Source of the DNA: CAZAKZ01 sp964485695
GTDB lineage: Bacteria > Planctomycetota > JAFGQW01
Direction: 5' to 3'
NCBI GenBank assembly: GCA_964485695.1
Contig: CAZAKZ010000027.1
Coordinates: 1-46,681 of the forward strand
DNA: 46,681 bases
In this document: positions 41,293-46,681 of the stretch, in pieces
How positions within the stretch are numbered: the stretch's first letter is position 1
Layout of the letters: each line of letters starts with the position of its first letter
Translations under genes and position numbers: made by a program
The notes under the pieces: generated by a model
Told to the model about the DNA's origin: nothing
Seen by the model: the letters and a program-made list of their open reading frames with translations, nothing else
Database searches by the model: none

Positions 41293-43341
41293 TCAAGGAT
41301 CCGGCCGTGTCACGTCATACACGTAGCACTGACGGAAATGGGTCTTTCCGCCGTTGGGCGTGGAGGAGATGTTGGAGGATTTTCCACCGAAACCACCCAG
41401 GGTCGCCACCAGATTGCCATACGCGCCGATGAAGTACCAGTACCGGGGCCATCCGATGGCGGCCGACTGGCTGGTGGGCGCCATGCCCTTCTTCATCAAG
41501 ATCCGGGAAGCCCCGAAGCCGCTGGCGGCGGCCGGATCGAACTCGATCATGTCGTACTTGGCACCCGTCTCGTTGGTGCCGCCGGGGATGTAGATCTTCC
41601 CGTTCGCCACGGCGGCGGCATGGCCCGCCATGTTCATGGGCAGGTCCGCTTTTTTCTGCCAGCCGGCCGGAATGTTGGTGGTGTCGAGGGCCCACACGTC
41701 CTTCAGCATCACGCCGGCTCCCTTGACGTCATCCCAGTAGAAGCCACCGATGACGTAGACGGTCGTGCCTATGGCCGTCATGGCGTGGCAGCGCCGCCTC
41801 TCCGGCAGGGGAGGGCACGGGGTCCAGGTGTTGTTGCCGTCGTACGCGAACACCTCCGTCGAATAGCTCGCGGTCACGGTCGTGGCCTTGTCGACGAGGC
41901 CGCCGGAGATGTAGATCTTGTTCCCTGCCGTGGTGGAGGTGTAGCTGAAGCGGCCGTTGCCGAGGCCGCCGGGCAGGGTGGTATTCACGAGATGCCAGAG
42001 GCTTCCCGGCATTCCCTGGGGATCGTAGCGGTAGACCTTCTTGGAGATGGTACCGTTCTGGTCCAGGCCTCCCAGGACATAGAAGTCACCGTTCAATACC
42101 CCACCCGCGGAGAACGCCAGGGGCTCGGGCAGGGGATCCAGGGTTGCCCAGGCGTCGTTGGGGACGGTTGCCACGGTATAGGCCTGGAACGTGTCCGACA
42201 CCTCCGTGTAGGGAGGGGCAGTGGGTTTCGGGGAGACGAGGGTATATCCGCCCGCGCAGTAGGCGATCTGACCGATCTGACCGAACGCCCCGGCGAATCG
42301 TTTTCCGTCCGGATTGCCGCCGGGCATGTTCCATCCCGGGTCGAAGCAGGCATCCGAGTTCATGGGATAGTCGATGACGGGCGTGGCCTTGGTCCAGGCG
42401 CGAATTCCGCCCACGTAGTGGATGATGTTGGACTGGGGCCAGCCGATGTACCTGAGCACGAAATAGGCGATGCCCGAACGCCACCCCTTGTTGCAGATCA
42501 CCACGTTCACCTTGTCTGGATCCATGCCGGCATTCCTGCACACGGTGTCGAGCTCCGTCCGGGTAAGGAATTTTCCGGTGGCGGAGTTGTAGAAGTCGTG
42601 CCAGTCCAGGAGGAGGGAGTAGGGCATGTTCCCGGTGCGGATCGCGTCCGGACAGATCTTGTGGCCCCAGAACAGGGGAGGTTCCCTGAAGTCGGTGATG
42701 ATGTACTGCTTGGAGTTCTTGGCCACCAAATCGTAGATCGTCTTCATGTCAGCCAGTTCGGCGTAGATGGAGTTGTTTGGATTCGTGGTGACGAACTGGG
42801 TGGGCGTACGGGCGGGGGGAACCACGGAGTCCGTGGGGAAATTTGCGCTCTTCCACACGGGGAATCCGCCGTCGAGAATGTGGACGTCGGAAAATCCCAG
42901 CCTCTCCAGCTGGTAGAAGATTTTGCCCTGGGGATTCGCGATTCCGGCGTCGTAGAGGCAGATGGTCGTGGTGCGCGTGAGCCCGAGATTCGAGAGCGCG
43001 TCCTCGTACTTCTTCGGATTCGTGGTGGGATAGGGGTCCCCGAAGCAGAAGAAATCGATGTAATAGGCACCCGAGATGTGCTCATCGTTGTAGGGCAGGA
43101 ACGGTTCGCCGTTCGGCCTGGGTACCTTGGCCCTGCAGTCCAGCACCACGAGTTCCTTATCCTTCTGCATCTGCTGGAACAGCTCGGCTGGAGACCACAG
43201 GAGGGCGGCCGAGGACGAAGAAGAAGATGGCGTGGCAGTACCTCCGTAGCTCTTGTAATCGGTGCATCCCTGAAGGAGCCACAGGCCAGCGAACAGACCT
43301 GCGGCCATGAAGAGGACAAGTGGATTTGTCAACCGTGGCAT
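41293..43341 (-). CDS. Lipoprotein fusing tandem rhodanese domains to a Kelch beta-propeller
   Basis: A 682-residue protein with AGGAGGA 5 bases before the ATG. A lipoprotein signal ends at 'LLQGC' (C26), followed by a Ser-rich linker. Residues about 48-175 form a first rhodanese domain without active-site Cys ('ELVVLDCRAKVP', 'EHISGAYYIDFF', 'TTTICLYDAGIANPQGKIFY'). Residues about 190-345 form a second one with an intact loop 'VVICNKGWRSGIAYFVLRYI' (catalytic C283) and 'VGGIRAWTKA'. The C-terminal half (about 395-682) is a Kelch propeller: 'PLAFSAGGVLNGDFYVLGGL', 'AGNKIYISGGLVDKATTV', 'CHAMTAIGTTVYVIGGFYW', 'GHAAAVANGKIYIPGGTNE'. Inactive-plus-active tandem rhodanese is the thiosulfate/mercaptopyruvate sulfurtransferase layout; the propeller is an unusual addition. 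An outer-membrane barrel gene follows in the same direction. Confidence 0.87.
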   Translation of the reverse strand: MPRLTNPLVLFMAAGLFAGLWLLQGCTDYKSYGGTATPSSSSSSAALLWSPAELFQQMQKDKELVVLDCRAKVPRPNGEPFLPYNDEHISGAYYIDFFCFGDPYPTTNPKKYEDALSNLGLTRTTTICLYDAGIANPQGKIFYQLERLGFSDVHILDGGFPVWKSANFPTDSVVPPARTPTQFVTTNPNNSIYAELADMKTIYDLVAKNSKQYIITDFREPPLFWGHKICPDAIRTGNMPYSLLLDWHDFYNSATGKFLTRTELDTVCRNAGMDPDKVNVVICNKGWRSGIAYFVLRYIGWPQSNIIHYVGGIRAWTKATPVIDYPMNSDACFDPGWNMPGGNPDGKRFAGAFGQIGQIAYCAGGYTLVSPKPTAPPYTEVSDTFQAYTVATVPNDAWATLDPLPEPLAFSAGGVLNGDFYVLGGLDQNGTISKKVYRYDPQGMPGSLWHLVNTTLPGGLGNGRFSYTSTTAGNKIYISGGLVDKATTVTASYSTEVFAYDGNNTWTPCPPLPERRRCHAMTAIGTTVYVIGGFYWDDVKGAGVMLKDVWALDTTNIPAGWQKKADLPMNMAGHAAAVANGKIYIPGGTNETGAKYDMIEFDPAAASGFGASRILMKKGMAPTSQSAAIGWPRYWYFIGAYGNLVATLGGFGGKSSNISSTPNGGKTHFRQCYVYDVTRPDP

Positions 43342-43841
43342 GTCATTCCTCCTGACTGCGCTTGAATTGAAACGGGGCCTGTCAGGCTACGCCGATGCGT
43401 CTCGGATCAGTGTACGTGATCCGCAAACACCCGGGATACGCAGTTGCGGCGCCGGAGGTCAGCGAAGGGGGGGATCGAGGAATGGAAGAGGAGGCTTCCC
43501 GGCTTCCCGATCGATGAACCGCGGCTACCGCAACACGAAGAGGGACGAACGACGCCCCTCAAGGGCGGCGCCGCGTCATATGTGTGTGTTGCTGCGGTTC
43601 AATCTCATGAGAACGGTCCGATGTAAAGGTCTGGCCTGGCTGGGATCTTCAACGGGCCGGGCCGTGGGGGTCAGACCTCCCTGTGGCATCCAGGGAGGTC
43701 ATCCATACTGGCATTCATATATACCGAGATTCTCCAATTTGATTCTCCAATTTGCTCAATATTGTATCCATGATTATTTAATACGGCCGGGCCGCCGTGG
43801 TTTCCGGACCCAAGAGGGGATTCTTACACCGAGGTAAGATT
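43342..43841. other. Long intergenic region with a hairpin and a 13-bp tandem repeat
   Basis: No gene is supported in this stretch; an open plus-strand frame through it has no coding character. It holds a perfect 10-bp stem GACCTCCCTG (43674-43683) with CAGGGAGGTC (43691-43700) around a 7-base loop, without T-run, and an exact tandem duplication of GATTCTCCAATTT (43728-43740 and 43741-43753). From about 43700 onward the DNA becomes markedly AT-richer than the surroundings. The promoter of the minus-strand rhodanese-Kelch gene should lie at the left end. Confidence 0.5.
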
Positions 43842-43870
43842 TTGTCGGGCACGGAGCCGGAGAGTATATA
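43842..43870 (+). promoter_or_regulatory. Promoter of the small secreted protein
   Basis: TTGTCG (43842-43847) and TATATA (43865-43870) are 17 bp apart in an AT-rich segment. A start near 43877 leaves a leader of about 110 bases before the ATG at 43986. Confidence 0.5.
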
Positions 43871-43985
43871 TATTATTTGAATTTTCAACAATTTTCAGAT
43901 CATGGTCACAAACACGAGCGGGAATCCGCTGGAGGACGGCGAGTCGAAAATCACTGAAACTGATCCAAACTGAAAGGAATCAACC

Positions 43986-44681
43986 ATGTTTTCCAAAATG
44001 AAACTCGTCGCCGTTCTCACGGTGGTAATGGCTGCCGGCGCCGTGGCGCAGGATTTCGACGCCCAGGTCACGCGGGATCCCGCAAGTAACCTCGCCATCT
44101 ACGACTTCCACTTCAATGGTCCTCCCCGCGGCGTGGCATGGCTGTTCGTGTCCCCGTTCCTGATGGAGCCGCCGTTTCCGCTGCCGAACAACATCGGGCC
44201 CCTCTTTCTCGATCCGGGCACTTTCTTCCCGGTCTCGCCCTTCCTCCCCCTCGACCAGCGAGGGCAAGGCGACTACCGGCTGATTCTCCCCGACAACATC
44301 ACCGACGGATTGGCCATCTACTGCCAGCCAGTGTTCATCGATCCGCTGAACATCGTGCGCGTTGCACCCAAAGCCATTGGTCTCGTCCAGGGCAAGGGAC
44401 GACCCAATCAGAAGAAGGACGAGGGCTTCGCAATCGGCTATGACCACGGCAGCAAGGATGTCGACTTCCGGGCCTGGGGCGACCCCAACAAGCAGATGGT
44501 GCTGCAGATCTTCGACGATCAGGAACGCCTCATCGACACCATCACCGTCGTCGTCGGTGCGAACCGCTCGTCGGCCACGGCGCGAAAGCGCCTGAAGGAG
44601 GCGATCAAGAAGGGCTACACCTGGAAGCTCTGGGAGAAGCAGGGCAGCACCCTGATTCCCGTGCGGAAAGGAATTTTCTGA
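43986..44681 (+). CDS. Small secreted protein, possibly a divergent recurring-domain protein
   Basis: A 231-residue exported protein; AGGA lies 8 bases before the ATG. The signal peptide is about 1-21 ('AVLTVVMAAGAVAQ'). Residues about 30-130 show a pattern like the recurring domain: a strand with 'VAWLFVSPFL', then 'IGPLFLDPGTFFPVSPF', 'LDQRGQGDYRLILPDNI' and a strand 'LAIYCQPVFIDPLN'. The fit is weaker than for the others and it lacks the PGI turn. The C-terminal part (about 150-231) has 'FAIGYDHGSKDVDFRAWGD', a strand-rich 'QMVLQIFDDQERLIDTITVV' and a basic helix. I do not recognise a family. It is a single gene between its own promoter and a terminator. Confidence 0.7.
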   Translation: MFSKMKLVAVLTVVMAAGAVAQDFDAQVTRDPASNLAIYDFHFNGPPRGVAWLFVSPFLMEPPFPLPNNIGPLFLDPGTFFPVSPFLPLDQRGQGDYRLILPDNITDGLAIYCQPVFIDPLNIVRVAPKAIGLVQGKGRPNQKKDEGFAIGYDHGSKDVDFRAWGDPNKQMVLQIFDDQERLIDTITVVVGANRSSATARKRLKEAIKKGYTWKLWEKQGSTLIPVRKGIF

Positions 44682-44702
44682 TCCTGAACGAACGGACGGA
44701 AT

Positions 44703-44758
44703 CGGGACCCGTTCCTCCACCCGGGCCCATCGGGTGGGGAGCGGGTCCCGTATCTTTG
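44703..44758 (+). terminator. Intrinsic terminator after the small secreted protein
   Basis: CGGGACCCG (44703-44711) pairs perfectly with CGGGTCCCG (44742-44750); inside, CCACCCG and CGGGTGG form a second stem. The hairpin begins 21 bp after the stop codon and is followed by TATCTTTG, a poor but present T-rich tail. Confidence 0.7.
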
Positions 44759-44832
44759 TACGCCCGGCCTCGGCATTGACTGTGTTCAGACCTTTTTGTT
44801 ATGTCTCTGGACGAGGAGATCACGATATACCG

Positions 44833-45876
44833 ATGCCACCGGATGCCAGGATTCGCCTGCTGTTCTTCGCGGACACTCACCTCGGCTTTGATTTCCCCTT
44901 GAAATCAAAGAAGCCGGAACACGCAAGGAAACGCAGGGGACAGGACTTTTTCGACAATTATCACAGGGTGCTCGATTTTGCTGTCGAATCCGGGGTGGAT
45001 CTGGTCATCCACGGCGGAGATCTCTTCTACAGGAGTAAGGTGCCGGACAGGATCGTAGAGCTTGCGTACGGGCCCCTCTACGAGTTCGCCGAGCGGGGAT
45101 TCCCGGTATTGATCGTACCCGGGAATCACGAGCGCTCCAGGTTGCCGCCGTCTCTTTACCTCGGTCACCCACGAATCCACGTCTTGACCGAACCCTCCAC
45201 ATTCGCATTCGACATCAACGGGGCCACGGTTGCTGCTTCCGGATTTCCGTTCGTGAGGGGTGAAATCAGAAATCGATTCAAGACAATCCTCGAAGAGACC
45301 GGCTGGGAGAACCACCCGGCCGATGTGAGGCTGTTGTGCATCCATCAGGCAGTTGAAGGCGCCCAGGTCGGACCCGTGAATTTCACATTTCGCAGGGGGA
45401 AGGACGTCATCCGACTCGAAGACCTGCCCGCTGGATTCCTCGCCGTTCTGTCCGGCCACATTCATAGGCAGCAGGTTCTCACAACAGACGCCTGTCGTGA
45501 TCGAGAGGGAATGCCCGTCATCTACCCCGGCTCCACGGAACGAACGTCTTTCGCCGAGAAAAACGAGGAGAAAGGTTTTTCCCTGATCACGTTCACCGCT
45601 GGCGATAACGGCAGGTGGAAAATCGCGGAACGGACCTTCATCCCCTTGCCCGCTCGCTCCATGGTGGACCTCTACATCGACGAATCGCTAGAGGTAACCG
45701 ATCTTGAGAATCACATTCTCTCTGAAACCGCCGACCTGGACACGAATGCAATCGTGCGGTTGCGGCGTCGGGGGCAGCTGAGGGCAGAGGTTCGTGCGAA
45801 GTTGACGAGCCGTTTTCTGCGGGACCTGCTGCCGGACTCGATGATCGTCCAGTTCAGTATTGATTTCTGGAAATGA
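44833..45876 (+). CDS. Calcineurin-like metallophosphoesterase (SbcD/Mre11-type nuclease)
   Basis: A 347-residue protein. The ATG at 44833 is where the phosphoesterase domain begins ('IRLLFFADTHLGFDF'); GAGGAG lies 14 bases upstream, rather far, so initiation may be weak or the true start may differ. All five metallophosphoesterase motifs are visible: D14 and H16 in 'FFADTHLGF', D63 in 'VIHGGDLFY', N98 and H99 in 'VPGNHERSR', 'LLCIHQAVEG', and 'VLSGHIHRQQ'. The C-terminal part (about 270-347) resembles the capping region of DNA repair exonucleases. SbcD/Mre11 proteins usually pair with an SbcC/Rad50 ATPase; none is adjacent. Instead the next gene, overlapping by four bases, encodes a UvrC-like nuclease. 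Confidence 0.88.
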   Translation: MPPDARIRLLFFADTHLGFDFPLKSKKPEHARKRRGQDFFDNYHRVLDFAVESGVDLVIHGGDLFYRSKVPDRIVELAYGPLYEFAERGFPVLIVPGNHERSRLPPSLYLGHPRIHVLTEPSTFAFDINGATVAASGFPFVRGEIRNRFKTILEETGWENHPADVRLLCIHQAVEGAQVGPVNFTFRRGKDVIRLEDLPAGFLAVLSGHIHRQQVLTTDACRDREGMPVIYPGSTERTSFAEKNEEKGFSLITFTAGDNGRWKIAERTFIPLPARSMVDLYIDESLEVTDLENHILSETADLDTNAIVRLRRRGQLRAEVRAKLTSRFLRDLLPDSMIVQFSIDFWK

Positions 45877-46681
45877 GCAGGGTGGATATGCATCACGACC
45901 GTCTTCACTCTGCAATCCGGAAGTCGGTTCCCGAGCGGCCCGGGGTCTACCTGTTCTTCGGGGGAGACCGCCGGGTTTCCTACGTGGGTAAGTCGGTCAA
46001 CTTGAAGAAAAGGATGCTGAGCTACTTCCATCGAAACTGGCCGGCCGTGGATATACGGATCGGCGAGATGGTATCCGGTGCCAGAGATTTCAGGTATCAC
46101 GAGACCGAAACGGAACTGCTGGCTTTGCTGATGGAGGACGAGCTGATCAAGGAGTATCTGCCTCGGTACAACACCCGGCAGAAGGAGTTCGCTGAATATC
46201 GGTACCTGATGTTGACGGGAGAGGATTATCCCGCTTGCAGAGAGACTTCCTGTCCGGAAGAGGGGGAGGGTCAGAGAATTTTCGGGCCGTTTCGCGACCG
46301 GTACCTCCTGGATGACGTTGTGTGGGTGATCCACAATGTCTTGAACCTACGTGCTTGCGGGGAATCTCCGCCGGTCAAGAAATGTGTGAATTTTGAACTG
46401 GGTCGCTGCCCGGGCCCGTGCAGGCATGAGATCTCCCCCTCGGAGTACACCGGTATCGTGGATCGCGTCGTCGATTTCCTGAACGGGGAGGAGATGTACG
46501 TTCTGGATGAGATGGAATCGGCCATGGAGTCGGCCGCGTCGGAACACCGTTTCGAAACGGCCGCGGAACTCCGAGACAAGATGGCGTTTTGCCGCAGGTT
46601 ATGCACAAGGCAGCGATTCATCCAGAAGTTCAAAACCCAGGTTCTTACCCTCACCGAGCGTGGGAGCAAAGAATGGACGTA
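45873..46681 (+). CDS. UvrC-like GIY-YIG endonuclease (3' end beyond the window)
   Basis: The frame opens at an ATG overlapping the preceding stop (ATGA at 45873-45876) and runs without a stop to the window end, at least 269 codons. The N-terminal GIY-YIG domain is clear: 'VPERPGVYLFFG' (GVY at 24-26), 'RRVSYVGKSVNLKKRMLSYF' (YVG at 37-39, catalytic-type Arg R47) and 'ETELLALLMEDELIKEYLPR'. Later come 'CVNFELGRCPGPCRHE', the UvrC signature, and a UVR-like motif 'SEHRFETAAELRDKM'. UvrC makes both incisions in nucleotide excision repair; shorter Cho-like homologues make only one. Which this is depends on the unseen C-terminus (RNase H-like domain or not). Tight coupling with the phosphoesterase suggests a joint role in DNA processing. 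Confidence 0.87.
   Translation, partial: MSRVDMHHDRLHSAIRKSVPERPGVYLFFGGDRRVSYVGKSVNLKKRMLSYFHRNWPAVDIRIGEMVSGARDFRYHETETELLALLMEDELIKEYLPRYNTRQKEFAEYRYLMLTGEDYPACRETSCPEEGEGQRIFGPFRDRYLLDDVVWVIHNVLNLRACGESPPVKKCVNFELGRCPGPCRHEISPSEYTGIVDRVVDFLNGEEMYVLDEMESAMESAASEHRFETAAELRDKMAFCRRLCTRQRFIQKFKTQVLTLTERGSKEWT

Noticed and set aside
43307..43837. A 176-codon plus-strand frame across the intergenic region
   Set aside because: It overlaps the start of the rhodanese-Kelch gene, is Arg/Ser/Gly-rich, has no ribosome binding site and crosses the AT-rich regulatory part.
1..46681. tRNA or rRNA genes
   Set aside because: I looked for T-arm sequences such as GGTTCGAATCC and for conserved rRNA blocks on both strands and found none I could support.

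Overview
The window is 46.7 kb of GC-rich, densely coded bacterial DNA on both strands. I see no rRNA, no tRNA and no CRISPR array. The gene content points to a Gram-negative-type bacterium with a very large secretome: many Sec signal peptides, two clear lipoproteins plus a probable third, an outer-membrane beta-barrel, CotH with EF-hands, DUF1028, caspase-like/FG-GAP and S46 proteins. This mix is typical of Planctomycetota and related environmental lineages. That is an inference from families, since no phylogenetic marker is present.

Layout. 1-3000: the end of a secreted protein, a small doubtful ORF, a DUF1028 protein, and a broken beta-propeller gene whose two halves now face each other. 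3-10 kb: a secreted M14 carboxypeptidase, a hicB-hicA toxin-antitoxin pair, a secreted alpha/alpha-toroid protein and a secreted propeller protein, then a 169-bp palindromic element. 10-17 kb: a caspase-like/beta-propeller protein, a GH115-type glycosidase, and an AlbA_2 (Schlafen-like) regulator with an array of TTCGCGAA palindromes and an apparently leaderless promoter. 17-21.2 kb: three secreted propeller-like proteins, two of them tandem paralogues. 21.5-25 kb: a nuclease-helicase, a double-ACT protein and a nitroreductase. 25.1-28.5 kb: a two-gene operon of a thiolase-fold protein and a thiolase-DUF35 fusion, closed by a strong terminator. 28.5-36 kb: another propeller protein, an aminopeptidase and radical SAM gene pair, a small lipoprotein, an M20 tripeptidase-like enzyme and an S46 dipeptidyl-peptidase. 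36-44.7 kb: a propeller lipoprotein, a CotH protein, an operon of a rhodanese-Kelch lipoprotein and a beta-barrel protein split by an in-frame TGA, and a small secreted protein. 44.8 kb to the end: a metallophosphoesterase nuclease overlapping a UvrC-like GIY-YIG nuclease that runs off the window.

The most distinctive feature is one domain of about 100 residues that recurs in at least nine proteins or fragments here, with a tenth possible. Its pattern is roughly Y-x(5-7)-S-x(4-6)-PGI, then a 'PL/NL..D.LF' strand, then 'G.LD..G.A...I.IP...L.G', then a hydrophobic strand. It follows unrelated N-terminal modules (propellers, M14 peptidase, DUF1028), and in one or two proteins it sits at the N-terminus. 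I read it as a lineage-specific module of the exported proteome, perhaps for surface attachment or sorting. The peptidases (M14, S46, M20, M29-like, caspase-like) and the GH115 enzyme together suggest a life on peptides and polysaccharides.
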